64,000 nt of DNA from Saltatorellus ferox (GTDB lineage: Bacteria; Planctomycetota; UBA1135; GCA-002686595): positions 3,327,524-3,391,523 of the forward strand of contig CP036434.1 in assembly GCA_007751475.1 (NCBI GenBank). The letters run 5' to 3'. Of the stretch, positions 55,495 to 64,000 are shown piece by piece. The notes beneath the pieces were generated by a model. The model was given only the letters and a program-made list of their open reading frames with translations, was not told where the DNA came from and made no database searches. Position numbers and translations under genes: made by a program. The stretch's first letter is position 1. Every line of letters starts with the position of its first letter.

Positions 55495-56612
55495 AGCGAC
55501 GCGATTTTGTCCGCGATCGCAGCTCCCACCAGCTTCGCGCCTTTCGGCGAGTGGTGTAGGAAGTCGTAGAAGTGGTCGAAGTCACTCGGCACGAACCTGC
55601 GAAGGTCCACCCGTGCGGCTCCCATCTCGTCGGCGACCTTCACGGCGACCTCGTCGACCCTCTCCATGAGGCTGCGCACGAGGTCGATGTCGTAGTAGGC
55701 ATCCAGAGCGCCGCGGTAGGGGCTGCCCTGGCCGAAGTTCCAGAGGCGCTTGGCTTCGTCCGGCGTGAAGTCGCGATCGAGCCACGGCTGCTGGGCCACC
55801 ACCACGTGCTTCGCCGACTTCTGGCAGGTTTCGATCAGCGCCCGAAGGTGCGTCTCGAAGGCGTTCAGCATCGGCGCGGGGTCCGGCGTCTCCATCAGGA
55901 GGTTCTTCGTCGCCGCTCTGGCGGCCCGGTGCTTCGCGATCGTCGCGCCGACGTTCTTCTTCACCTGCACGGGGCGGCGCAGGCGGACGTTGAGCCCGCG
56001 GGCGATCTGGTAGAGCGCCAGCGTCTTCGGCTTCCATCCGAAGGGGCCCTCGGGATGCTCGGCCACGTAGTCGGCGAGCTGGAACGGGCCTTCTTCGATC
56101 ACGGGCGGCGTCTTCGCCTCGAACCAGTCGACGAGGTCGCTCGCGCCGACCATCAGAACGACCACGTCGAGCGAGCGAAGCCGCGGCACCACCCGCGCCA
56201 GGATCGCGTTGATCTTGCGGCAGGTGATGAGAGAACGCGCGACGTTGCCGACGTGGACGCCCTGGCCGAGCTGGGGCCTGCGCCGGAGTTCGTCCTGGAG
56301 CGCCGCCGACCACGTGTCTTTCTGGTCGAGCAAAAAGCACTCTGCCGCGCTTCCGCCGGCCACCAGCACCCGCAGCACGCTTTCGGGGTGCTCGGGCACG
56401 GGGTCGCCGCGCTCGCCGTCTGCGTTCGCCTCGAACGTGGCCTCCCCAGGCAGCTGGGGCACGACATCGGTGGCGATCGTGAAGTGGCGCCGCGAGAAGG
56501 GCTGGTGGATGTACCAGCGGTCCCGCTTCCTGATCCAGGCGCGAGCGCCTAGTTCGGCAAGGGCGAACGCCGCAGCCGCGCCCAGCGCGGAGTACACGAG
56601 CAGGTCGATCAC
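55473..56612 (-). CDS. Membrane-anchored SGNH/GDSL-like protein
   Basis: 379 residues from GTG 56612, overlapping the flippase stop by one base. An N-terminal helix (LLVYSALGAAAAFALAELG) anchors it, with the rest probably outside. Catalytic blocks of an SGNH fold: VLVAGGSAAECFLLDQ (Ser), VVLMVGASDLVDWFE in place of the usual GxND block, and FYDFLHHSPKGAKLVG giving Asp and His. It resembles GDSL esterases that acetylate or deacetylate surface polysaccharides. The block III variation makes the exact reaction uncertain. Co-transcribed with the flippase. Confidence 0.75.
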   Translation of the reverse strand: MIDLLVYSALGAAAAFALAELGARAWIRKRDRWYIHQPFSRRHFTIATDVVPQLPGEATFEANADGERGDPVPEHPESVLRVLVAGGSAAECFLLDQKDTWSAALQDELRRRPQLGQGVHVGNVARSLITCRKINAILARVVPRLRSLDVVVLMVGASDLVDWFEAKTPPVIEEGPFQLADYVAEHPEGPFGWKPKTLALYQIARGLNVRLRRPVQVKKNVGATIAKHRAARAATKNLLMETPDPAPMLNAFETHLRALIETCQKSAKHVVVAQQPWLDRDFTPDEAKRLWNFGQGSPYRGALDAYYDIDLVRSLMERVDEVAVKVADEMGAARVDLRRFVPSDFDHFYDFLHHSPKGAKLVGAAIADKIASLQEAGPG

Positions 56613-58147
56613 TACTTTCTGTTCCTGAGCTTGTCCATGAGGCGCGCCATGAGCGCATCGGTATCGAGGAACCGGTCGCCGCGGAAGACGAACATCAGCG
56701 CCAGAACCACGAAGAGAGCGCTGTAGAGAACGCCCGCTGCGACGACCCTCGGGTAGCCGTGGAGCGGGATCTGCTGGGCTCCCAGCGCGAGGGCCCCGGA
56801 CGCCACGACGGTGATCGGGAGCAGCCGCCCGAAGGTGTAGCGGAACCACTCCCCTAGACTGAGGTCGAGGCGGCGGCAGGCATCCCAGAGGAACACGATC
56901 GAGAACACCACGTTCGGGATCGCCGTTCCGAAGGCGACGCCCATGATCCCGTACTCGCCGACGAGCGCGAGGCTGAGCAGGAGGTTCGCGACGCCCATGC
57001 CGAGCAGGCCGTACCCGGGCACCTTCGCGTGGCCGAGGCCCATGAGGACGGGCAGCGCCACGCCGCGGATCGGCAGGAAGAAGAAGAACGAGACCATCAG
57101 GATCTGAAGGACCCGGCCCGAGATCGGGCTGTACACGTCGCCGAGCCAGGCCTCCAGGAAGTTCGGCCCGAGCACGATCAAGTAGCCGCCGATCAGCATC
57201 ACGATCGTCGCGGCGATCTTGGACCACTTCTGGAACTCGGCGCGGATGTCGTCGAGGTCGCCGCGGCTCGCCGACGAAGCGGCCATGGGCATCAGCACCA
57301 TCCCGATCGCCAGGAGGATGCTGATGAACGGATCGAAGATCTTGTTGCCGTAGCCGTAGATGGCGACGTCGGCGGTGGGGGCGTTGAAGCCGATGACGAG
57401 GGCATCGATCCGGAACGCGAGGAGCGCGCCCATGTTCAGGAGGAACGCGAACACGCTGAACGACAGGAGGCTCCGTGCTTCGACCCACTCGATGCGCTGG
57501 GGCTTGAAGTGGACGAGCGGGTGGCGTTTCCGCGAGGAGAGCATCGCCACCAGGAACTCGAGCGCGGCGATGCCGATCTGCACCCACGCCAGGGTCACGA
57601 GGTCGGCGCGCCAGGAGAGCAGCGCGACGGTCGCCCCGAGCTTGGCGAGGAGGCCCCCGCCCATGATCAGGTTGCGGGCGACGAAGTCGTGGTGGGCGTC
57701 GAAGATCGCATAGGGCAGCTTCAGCGCGAACCCGAGCGCGACGTTCGCGAGCATCACGATGAGCGCGATGGTGGCCTTGTGACGCTCGGTCTCCGTCACG
57801 ACGTCCCAGCGCGGATCCGCCATCAGAGGCCCCGTGAAGGCGCCGTAGGCGACGATCCCGAGGAGCGCGGCGACGACGCCGAGGACCAGCGTCAGGGACA
57901 GGCTCGTCCCAAGTGCCTTGGTGGCCGCGGGCCCGTCCTCGCGCGCAATCGCCGAGCTGAGCGCCCGTACGGTCGCCATCGGCAGCCCGAGCGAAAGGAG
58001 CTGAAGCGGCCCGGACGCCGCGACGATGATCTCCCAGATCCCGTACGTGTCGTTGCCGACGGCGTTCGCGGTGAATGGCGTCAGCACCATGAACACGACG
58101 ATCTGAAGCGCGTTCAGGGACCAGTTGGAGCTGATACTTCGAAGCAT
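56612..58147 (-). CDS. Polysaccharide flippase (Wzx/MVF-like)
   Basis: 511 residues with about 12-14 hydrophobic helices in the MATE/MOP layout: SLNALQIVVFMVLTPFTANA at the start, NDTYGIWEIIVAASG, LLSFSVFAFLLNMGALLAFR, and GRVLQILMVSFFFFLPIRG. Wzx-type proteins flip lipid-linked oligosaccharides across the inner membrane. It lies in a cluster with a sulfotransferase, a deacetylase and two SGNH proteins, and it is the only transporter of this kind in the window. So it could also serve the glycosyltransferases at 12.6-18.6 kb. Confidence 0.88.
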   Translation of the reverse strand: MLRSISSNWSLNALQIVVFMVLTPFTANAVGNDTYGIWEIIVAASGPLQLLSLGLPMATVRALSSAIAREDGPAATKALGTSLSLTLVLGVVAALLGIVAYGAFTGPLMADPRWDVVTETERHKATIALIVMLANVALGFALKLPYAIFDAHHDFVARNLIMGGGLLAKLGATVALLSWRADLVTLAWVQIGIAALEFLVAMLSSRKRHPLVHFKPQRIEWVEARSLLSFSVFAFLLNMGALLAFRIDALVIGFNAPTADVAIYGYGNKIFDPFISILLAIGMVLMPMAASSASRGDLDDIRAEFQKWSKIAATIVMLIGGYLIVLGPNFLEAWLGDVYSPISGRVLQILMVSFFFFLPIRGVALPVLMGLGHAKVPGYGLLGMGVANLLLSLALVGEYGIMGVAFGTAIPNVVFSIVFLWDACRRLDLSLGEWFRYTFGRLLPITVVASGALALGAQQIPLHGYPRVVAAGVLYSALFVVLALMFVFRGDRFLDTDALMARLMDKLRNRK

Positions 58148-58264
58148 GGGGAGGAAGGGGGGGAGCGGGTCGCAGAGTCTACGAACCGTTCCCTCATTCT
58201 TCGGCCAGCGAGTCCGGTTCCCCCTAACCGAGCCGAGGATTCCCTCGCCGTGAGAGGGGATCGT

Positions 58265-59047
58265 TCATTCCTCGAGGAGCGGTTGCAGCCACCCGGCGAA
58301 GATCGCGTACCCGGCGTCGTTCAGATGGAGCCGGTCAGCGCTGACTTCCTCGCGCAGGTGGCCCGCCGCGTCGATCAGAGGTTCGCGAGCCAGCGGCAGG
58401 AAAAAGATTCCGTCGGTGAACGCAGCCATTGCGGCCAGGCCTGCGTTGGTTTCCCGGAGGCGGTCGGCGAGTTCCGCGCCAGTTTCGCGCTCAGGCAGGA
58501 TGCCGAGCAGGACGACTTTCTCGACGCCAGGCAGCTCGAGCAGTCCCGTCGCCAGCCGCCCTGCCCGCACGACGATCTCCCCCGGCGGCGTCCAGGACCC
58601 GTCGTCGATCGCGCGCCGAACGTTCACGCTGCCGGCGTAGAGGACGACCTGGGCAGGATTCAGGTCCATCGCCGTGGAAAGCGCGCGCGCCTCCAGCCCG
58701 GAGAGGTCCTCGTCCCCGATCCCCCGATTGACCGTGGCGAGACTCCCAAAGTGCTCCGCCAGCGGGAAGCGCTCGATCGTCGACGAGCCGAGGAACAGCG
58801 TGCCGCCGGGCGCGGGCTTCGTCTCGCTCGCGAATTGCTCCAACCGCGCCTGGCGGTGGGCTTCGCGCCGCCGCAGGTCCTGGACGGACTGGGGCACGAT
58901 CAGCGTCCGAAGGCGCCAGCCTCCGGGGATCACGTCGAACAGCGCGAGACCGACCGCCGAGGCGCCCGTCAGAGCCAGAAAGAGACCCGCCCGGGCCAGG
59001 TGGCTCCGAACGGGTCTGCTGGAAGTCGGTTCGTTTTCGCGGATCAT
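58265..59047 (-). CDS. Secreted or membrane-anchored SGNH/GDSL hydrolase
   Basis: 260 residues; N-terminal anchor or signal (LFLALTGASAVGLALFDV). Clear SGNH blocks: GGTLFLGSSTIERFPL (catalytic Ser), TVNRGIGDEDLSGL (Gly), VVLYAGSVNVRRA (Asn), and DRLHLNDAGYAIFAGWL with the Asp-His pair. All four residues are in place, unlike the anchored neighbour at 55473. Such enzymes are esterases or acetylesterases of surface glycans. It is separated from the flippase start by 117 bases, on the same strand. Confidence 0.85.
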   Translation of the reverse strand: MIRENEPTSSRPVRSHLARAGLFLALTGASAVGLALFDVIPGGWRLRTLIVPQSVQDLRRREAHRQARLEQFASETKPAPGGTLFLGSSTIERFPLAEHFGSLATVNRGIGDEDLSGLEARALSTAMDLNPAQVVLYAGSVNVRRAIDDGSWTPPGEIVVRAGRLATGLLELPGVEKVVLLGILPERETGAELADRLRETNAGLAAMAAFTDGIFFLPLAREPLIDAAGHLREEVSADRLHLNDAGYAIFAGWLQPLLEE

Positions 59048-59109
59048 GGGTGGAGGATAGGGTCCCGATCCATGAACGCGGAAGCAAACGCCGCGCGGCG
59101 CGATTCGGT

Positions 59110-61686
59110 CTACAGCGCCTGCAGCGTGCTCAGGAGCGGCGCGATCTCATACAGAAGGTGCGTACCGTACTTCTCGAGTTCGAAGAGCGGGTTGCTCGAC
59201 TCGCCGAGCGCCTCCTGGGCGCGCTGCAAGAAGATCCCGTCGCCCGTCGCCTGGAACGCGTAGGCCCAGGCCGGCATGGCGGTCGTCTTGTCGAAGTAGG
59301 GGGACTCTTCATAGCCATTCTCCGGAATGTCCGCGCAGAACTCCGGCAGGTGCAGGAAGCGCGGCCGCACTGCGATCACGCGGTACTGCGCGTTCGCCTG
59401 GAGGTTCCAGAAGGGTGTGCTCACCGTCGAGTAGGCGCCCGCTGTCACGTAGTCCTGCATCATGCTCGCCATGCCAGGACGGACTCCGTCGAGCACGGAT
59501 GTCTTGATGGACTGGGCCGCGTTCAGCATGAAGCCCACCTCGAAGGACTGACGCGTGTGGTAAGCGCCCTTGAAGGCCTTTCCGATCGCCACGGCGGTGG
59601 GGTTGCCGGTGCAGGTCGACTGACCGAGGTAGGCCGTGCGCGAGACGTCTTCGAACCAGGTGCGCATCCTCGCGCGCTCGCCCCGGTCCTTGGAGGTCAC
59701 GTAGTGCGCCACCGAGGCAATGAGAGCCCAGGCTTCCGGGCGACCGAAGGACGCGCCCTTACCGGGGTTCTCACCGACGTCCAGCTTCCGGCGCAGGAGG
59801 CCCGTGCCCTGGATGCTGTTATAGAAGGAGTTCTTGTACTTGTGGAAGGAGAAGCGGAACAGCGCCGAGCTGAGTTCGAGCTGGAGCTTGGCCAGGCTGT
59901 CGTTCCCCAACCAGGTCAGACCCAGCTGCGGGTTCAGGTAGCGCGTGTGGTGCGCGAAGTCGATCGGGCGGAAATCCTTGAGGTCCTTTTCGTAGAAGGG
60001 GATCCGCGCGGTCATGTACGCGGTCTCCGCCATGCTCCACTCGACGTGGTTGAAGCCGAAGTACGTGTCGCTGTAGGCGGGCTTCAGGTAGAAGTAGCCG
60101 TCGACGTAGGCGTTCGGCGTTCCCTCCAGGAACACGTGCTCTTCGACGTCCGGTGGTGTCCCGTCGAGCTGGAAGATCGCGTCGGGTTGACGGTCGATGT
60201 ACGCCTTGGAGAGCTGGTCGAGGAAGCGCAGACCGACGGGTTGGCGAGCCCACGCCTCGCGGATCGCCGGGATCATCTCGATCTCGTCACCGCCCGTCAT
60301 TCCGCCGTACTGGACGCCCCAGGGGTGCGCCCACCCCAGCGACGGGAAGGTCATCGGGTAGCCGCCCTCGCGGCCGGTGCGGACCTGATCCCAGACCTGG
60401 AAGTAGTCCGACTCCAGCTCGGCGGTGACCGATTCACGCGACATGTGAGTGAGCACGGGAAGGCGCGTGTTGGACGTCAGGAACCGCGCGGTGAGCGGGT
60501 TCCACCACGACCAGAGTTCGTTCTCCGGATCCGTGATTTGATGGGGCGGCGTGGCGCTCGGCACGCAGAAGCCCCGGGTCTCGCGTCTAAGCAAGCTTCG
60601 GCCCTGGGCGAGGGCCTGGGCGCCTCGCGCGATGATCAGGCGACGGTTGAACTGCGCCTGCTGGGGAACGTTGTGAAACTGGCCGTAGCGCAGGGGGCGC
60701 ACAAGGGACTGCACGGTGCCGCCGGGCTCGTTGCGACGCTCTCCATACGCCGGGCTCTCGATGGCCCACGCCAGGGTCCAGCCCGCAGGGAGATGAAGGT
60801 CCAGTGAGTCGAAGTACGCGTCACAGATCGCATCATCCAGGGGGGAGTTCGATTTGCCGAAGATCCCGTTGTGCAGCGTCAGGTCGAGCGCGAGGAAATC
60901 GAGGTGCGCGTAGGAGCGGGCGAAGACGTGGACGCCCAGGAGGTGGGGGTAGGGTGCGCTGGCGCCCGTGCCGGCTCCTGGATCGGGGACCATCACCTCG
61001 TGGGAGCGCGACTCCTGGATGTACGTTCCGAACCTCGGGTTGGTGACCGAGGGGTCCTCTCTGCGCACCTTGGCGAGCAGATCGGCGGTGTAGCCATTGC
61101 CGTGGAGGTCGTTCGCGGTGAGCCGAATGGCGCCCGGGGTGTTGAGGAGCTGCTCGACGTGCGGCGAGGCGACGAAAGGCTGCACGGATTGCTGGCTCTC
61201 GACCACCTCGAACTCGATCTCGTCGCCTTCGCTCACACTGGCCGGTCGCCGGACACGCCCGATCAGCTCGATCACGTCCGCGCCGTCCTCTGGATCGGGG
61301 TACCAGCTGACGACCTCGATCTGGGTCGTGACCTCGTGGTCGTCGATCCTGAGCGCGAGCGGAACCGTGGTTTGGCCCTCGACGATCGTCCCCGGGGGCA
61401 CGGGAAGCGTGGCCTCGAGGATGAAGGAGGCGGGTGCCGGTGCGATGACCGAGATCTTGGCGACGACCCGGCCGCTCTGGGCCATGACTGCCGGAACCGG
61501 AACCGGGCTCGCGGCCGCCGGACCCGCGGTGGCAGCGAGGAGGGTGACCCCGAGGCAGGCAGGTGCGAGGAAGAGACTCAGCGGAGATCGAAGGCCGAAG
61601 AGACGTGAGGGCCTACGCGAGCCGAGATTCGGTTCTTTCGGAATCTGCAGGCTCAGTGTGTGCGTATGGGACGCGGCTTGTTTCAT
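59110..61686 (-). CDS. Very large secreted protein, unrecognised family (paralogue A)
   Basis: 858 residues from ATG 61686, which is preceded on the minus strand by a GAGGGG ribosome site. A signal peptide (LFLAPACLGVTLLAATAG) leads to a beta-rich N-terminal domain (about residues 60-210). The rest has recurring blocks: LWSWWNPLTARFL, SLGWAHPWGVQYGGMTGG, LTWLGNDSL, TCTGNPTAVAIGKAF, YHTRQSFEVGFML and AWAYAFQATGDGIFLQRA. Helical spacing suggests an (alpha/alpha) barrel such as those of glycan lyases or hydrolases, but I recognise no catalytic motif. The adjacent upstream gene is a clear paralogue. No homologous family comes to mind, so the function is left open. Confidence 0.8.
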   Translation of the reverse strand: MKQAASHTHTLSLQIPKEPNLGSRRPSRLFGLRSPLSLFLAPACLGVTLLAATAGPAAASPVPVPAVMAQSGRVVAKISVIAPAPASFILEATLPVPPGTIVEGQTTVPLALRIDDHEVTTQIEVVSWYPDPEDGADVIELIGRVRRPASVSEGDEIEFEVVESQQSVQPFVASPHVEQLLNTPGAIRLTANDLHGNGYTADLLAKVRREDPSVTNPRFGTYIQESRSHEVMVPDPGAGTGASAPYPHLLGVHVFARSYAHLDFLALDLTLHNGIFGKSNSPLDDAICDAYFDSLDLHLPAGWTLAWAIESPAYGERRNEPGGTVQSLVRPLRYGQFHNVPQQAQFNRRLIIARGAQALAQGRSLLRRETRGFCVPSATPPHQITDPENELWSWWNPLTARFLTSNTRLPVLTHMSRESVTAELESDYFQVWDQVRTGREGGYPMTFPSLGWAHPWGVQYGGMTGGDEIEMIPAIREAWARQPVGLRFLDQLSKAYIDRQPDAIFQLDGTPPDVEEHVFLEGTPNAYVDGYFYLKPAYSDTYFGFNHVEWSMAETAYMTARIPFYEKDLKDFRPIDFAHHTRYLNPQLGLTWLGNDSLAKLQLELSSALFRFSFHKYKNSFYNSIQGTGLLRRKLDVGENPGKGASFGRPEAWALIASVAHYVTSKDRGERARMRTWFEDVSRTAYLGQSTCTGNPTAVAIGKAFKGAYHTRQSFEVGFMLNAAQSIKTSVLDGVRPGMASMMQDYVTAGAYSTVSTPFWNLQANAQYRVIAVRPRFLHLPEFCADIPENGYEESPYFDKTTAMPAWAYAFQATGDGIFLQRAQEALGESSNPLFELEKYGTHLLYEIAPLLSTLQAL

Positions 61687-62163
61687 GGTTCCCCTCTTCG
61701 ATGGAAGCGAACGGCCGAAGGGGCCGTGCACGTTGGATAGCGGCTCGGTGCGAGCGCCGTTTGGGTGACGGCAAGACGCGCCTGATCGGAGCTGCGGTTC
61801 CAAGATCCCGCGTGTCTCCGACTGCAACTGTTCATCTCGTCCTCATGTCGCCTGCGGGGCTGGAGACCTCTTGGTGCAGGCCGGGAGGAGCCTGCGGAAG
61901 TCGCCATGGATCCCTGGAAGGGCCGGAGGAGCGAGCGCAGAGGCTAGGCGCAGTCCCGGGGGGGCCACAAGGCCGTGATTTTGGATTAACACCCACGGGG
62001 CTTCACGGGGGTGTCCAGGGCGATCGTGCCTCAGAATGAGTAGATCTTGAGGTTTGTGGCGGTCCTGCGAGAACGCAAGAAGGGCGCTGCATCCGAGGAT
62101 GCAGCGCCCTTCTCACGCCCTGTCCCGCAGCTCATGCGAGGCGGGCTCTGGTCCGCGATCCTA
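61687..62163. other. 477-base gap between the two paralogues
   Basis: Holds a long perfect hairpin near the end of paralogue B (62078-62113), a weak one at 61989-62014, and the promoter and ribosome site of paralogue A near 61690-61800 on the minus strand. Open frames here are short and compositional. No gene or RNA family is evident. Confidence 0.5.
62078..62113 (-). terminator. Long perfect hairpin downstream of paralogue B
   Basis: A stem of 16-17 bp (AGAAGGGCGCTGCATC with GATGCAGCGCCCTTCT) and a tiny CGAG loop, about 50 bases past the stop of the upstream gene. The T-run after it is poor (TGCGTTCTC), so it may act as a 3' stabiliser or factor-aided terminator. Confidence 0.7.
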
Positions 62164-64000
62164 TCAGTGGATCGAGCTCATCGCCTGGACCGTGCCGAGC
62201 ATGAAGGCCGAGTGGGGCAGACGCTGCTGGCCCAGGATGTTGAGTTCGGCTTCGAGGTTCGCCGTCGTGCCGAGGCTCGAGGCTGCGATCTGAAGGAACG
62301 CTGCGTCGCCGGAGAGCTCGTAGGCGTAGGTCCAGAGCGTCAGTGGCGTCTCGTGGTCCACGTTCGTGAGGCCGTAGCCGGCGTCGTCCGGAAGGTCGAA
62401 GCAGAAGTCCGGGATCGACATGTCGCTCATGCCGACGCCGATGACCTTGCGGAGACCGCCATGGGCGGGATCGTAGAAGGGCATGCGAATGGTCGAGTAG
62501 GCCGTTCCGACGATGATGTCGGCGAGGCGCTCGGAGACCTCTTCGTCGACGCGATCGAACACGGTCGTGCGCATGGACTCGAGGGCGTTCGTGGCGAACG
62601 ACTGCTCGAAGGACTGGCGCGTGCGGTAGATGCCGTTCGCTTGCTTGCCGATGCGGACAGCGGTCAGGTTGCCGGTGCAGTCGGACTGGCCTTCGGCGCA
62701 GACGCGGCTGACTTCGGCGAACCAGGGGCGGAAGCGCTCGCGCAGATCGTCGTCGCCGGTGGCGTAGGCCGCCGAGGCAGCGAACAGACCCCAGCCCTCA
62801 CCGCGACCGTACTCGATCCCGACTCCCGGGTTCTCGGTCACGCGGTTGATGCGCCACTGGAGGCTCGAACCACCCACGTAGCCGTAGTCTCCCACGTTGC
62901 CCTCGTGGTGCGTCATGCGAAACAGCTCACCGACACGGCGGATCTGCCACTTCGAAAGGCTGTCGTTCCCGAGCCAGGTCATCGTCTTCAGGTCGTTCGT
63001 GAAGCGAATGAGGTGCTGCAGGTCGATCGCCATGAACTCCTTGAGCGGCTCCTCGTAGGCGGGCTTGAGGCCCGCCGAGGCAACGTAGTCGGCCTGGAAG
63101 GTCGGCGCGTCGTCGAACCCGAAGTAGCTATCGTCGCCGACGAACTTCATCGAGAGGTCGAACGGCAGGTAGGGGCCGTTCTGTCCCGTCGTGACGAGGT
63201 GATCCTCGAACTTCGTCGGAATGCCGGCGGATGAGTAGAGGGCGGTCGGCTGGCGCTCGAGCACCATCCGGTTGCGCATCTCGATGAAGCGGAAGCCCGC
63301 CTGCGATCCCGACCAGGCGATCTCGACGCCCGGGATCTGCTCGATGTTCTCGCCGCCCGTCATGCCGCCGTAGGACGACCAGTAAGGGTGAGCCCAGCCG
63401 AGGTTCCCGCTGAGGATCGGATACGCATCACCGACACCCGTCTCGACCATGGCGGAGCGGGCCTCGTACTGGCCACGGAACTCGGCGTCGATCGCCTCGC
63501 GAGTCGTCATGCTCGCCAGGTTCGGCAATCGGTGGTTCTGGGGCAGGTAGCGCGCGGTGGCCGGGTTCCACCACGACCAGAGCTCCGAGCCATCGTCGGC
63601 TCGGCCCTCCGTGCAGAACGCGAGGGTCTGGTGCTCCAGCTCCGCGCGCGCGCGCTCGACGGCATCCGTCCGAGCGATCATGATCCGGCGAGAGAACTGC
63701 GACTGGCGATGCATCAGGTGCATGTCGCCATCGGGGATCGCCGCGATGAGCGGGACCTCCTGCATGTTGCCCGCTGCGAAAGCATCGCCCGTGAACGGAT
63801 TCTCCAGCGCGTGGAGCACTTCCCAACCCTGCGGAAGACGCAGGTGAAGCTTGTCGAAGTAGAGATCGGTGAGGACTTCGTCCCATGTGACCGATTCGTC
63901 CTTGCCGTCGAAGCCGTTGTGGACGTGCAGATCGAGGGCGAAGAAGTCCTCGCCTGCGAACGTGCGAACGAAGGCGTTGACGCCCATCAGGCGCGGAAGC
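62164..64000 (-). CDS. Very large secreted protein, paralogue B, cut by the right window edge
   Basis: The C-terminal part (about 610 residues) of a second member of the same family; the frame is still open at 64000, so the start lies outside. The blocks repeat those of paralogue A in order: LWSWWNPATARYL, NLGWAHPYWSSYGGMTGG, MTWLGNDSL, DCTGNLTAVRIGK, YRTRQSFEQSF and YAYELSGDAAFLQIA. A conserved Cys before TGN and another in DFCFDLPDD/EFCADIPEN suggest a disulfide. It is probably transcribed upstream of A, with a long hairpin and its own gap between. Function unknown; expected to be exported like A. Confidence 0.8.
   Translation of the reverse strand, partial: LPRLMGVNAFVRTFAGEDFFALDLHVHNGFDGKDESVTWDEVLTDLYFDKLHLRLPQGWEVLHALENPFTGDAFAAGNMQEVPLIAAIPDGDMHLMHRQSQFSRRIMIARTDAVERARAELEHQTLAFCTEGRADDGSELWSWWNPATARYLPQNHRLPNLASMTTREAIDAEFRGQYEARSAMVETGVGDAYPILSGNLGWAHPYWSSYGGMTGGENIEQIPGVEIAWSGSQAGFRFIEMRNRMVLERQPTALYSSAGIPTKFEDHLVTTGQNGPYLPFDLSMKFVGDDSYFGFDDAPTFQADYVASAGLKPAYEEPLKEFMAIDLQHLIRFTNDLKTMTWLGNDSLSKWQIRRVGELFRMTHHEGNVGDYGYVGGSSLQWRINRVTENPGVGIEYGRGEGWGLFAASAAYATGDDDLRERFRPWFAEVSRVCAEGQSDCTGNLTAVRIGKQANGIYRTRQSFEQSFATNALESMRTTVFDRVDEEVSERLADIIVGTAYSTIRMPFYDPAHGGLRKVIGVGMSDMSIPDFCFDLPDDAGYGLTNVDHETPLTLWTYAYELSGDAAFLQIAASSLGTTANLEAELNILGQQRLPHSAFMLGTVQAMSSIH

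Noticed and set aside
57029..59263. 744-residue plus-strand open frame opposite the flippase and SGNH genes
   Set aside because: Crosses two well-supported minus-strand genes; charged, repetitive composition typical of reverse-strand GC bias.

Overview
The window is GC-rich bacterial chromosome, densely packed on both strands, with no plasmid, phage or CRISPR signature. Gene content points to a Gram-negative, secretion-rich heterotroph, perhaps a planctomycete relative. Reasons are a secreted DUF1080 plus ThuA fusion, many very large secreted proteins, a sulfotransferase and SGNH-rich glycan locus, a PrkA/YeaH/SpoVR stress operon and an RND pump. The phylum is an inference; no rRNA is present to settle it. 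Many start codons have no obvious Shine-Dalgarno sequence, while gene-to-gene overlaps of the ATGA, GTGA or TGATG type are common.

Layout. 0-3.2 kb: C-terminal part of Smc, cut by the left edge. 3.4-6.5 kb: two coupled secreted proteins that look like M14 carboxypeptidases without their zinc ligands. 6.7-12.4 kb: PrkA kinase, YeaH, SpoVR and a RecB-like Fe-S nuclease. 12.6-18.6 kb: four glycosyltransferase genes, one coding for a GT2-GT4 fusion. 18.6-22.7 kb (minus): PAS histidine kinase, FixJ-like regulator, WalJ-like metallo-beta-lactamase-fold protein and nitroreductase. 22.8-24.8 kb (minus): rnpA, yidD and a beta-propeller protein. 24.9-27.1 kb (plus): an aldehyde-dehydrogenase-like putative pseudoenzyme coupled to an ATP-grasp protein. 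27.1-33.1 kb (minus): tig-clpP-clpX, a DHH phosphoesterase and rlmN. 33.4-37.9 kb (plus): RND adaptor and pump. 37.9-40.5 kb: hybrid histidine kinase divergent from a stand-alone receiver.

40.5-41.6 kb is a non-coding island holding an internally deleted RAYT transposase remnant between long imperfect inverted arms. 41.6-43.3 kb: a PLP dehydratase coupled to a Sir2 deacylase. 44.2-46.5 kb: di-heme peroxidase with an extra C-terminal domain and a small membrane protein. 46.5-46.6 kb: a 45-nt near-perfect inverted repeat. 46.7-50.8 kb: NUDIX hydrolase and EttA (minus) facing an ALDH7-type dehydrogenase (plus). 51.0-53.4 kb: DUF1080-ThuA protein and a sugar epimerase/isomerase. 53.4-59.0 kb: sulfotransferase, NodB-type deacetylase, two SGNH proteins and a flippase, which looks like a cell-surface glycan export and decoration locus. 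59.1-64.0 kb (minus): two tandem paralogues of a very large secreted family that I do not recognise, the second cut by the right edge.

The parts most likely to be undescribed are the tandem secreted paralogues beside the glycan-decoration locus, the zinc-less M14 pair, the RAYT-derived element and the 46.5 kb palindrome, which shares a 13-mer with the terminator of the ALDH gene.
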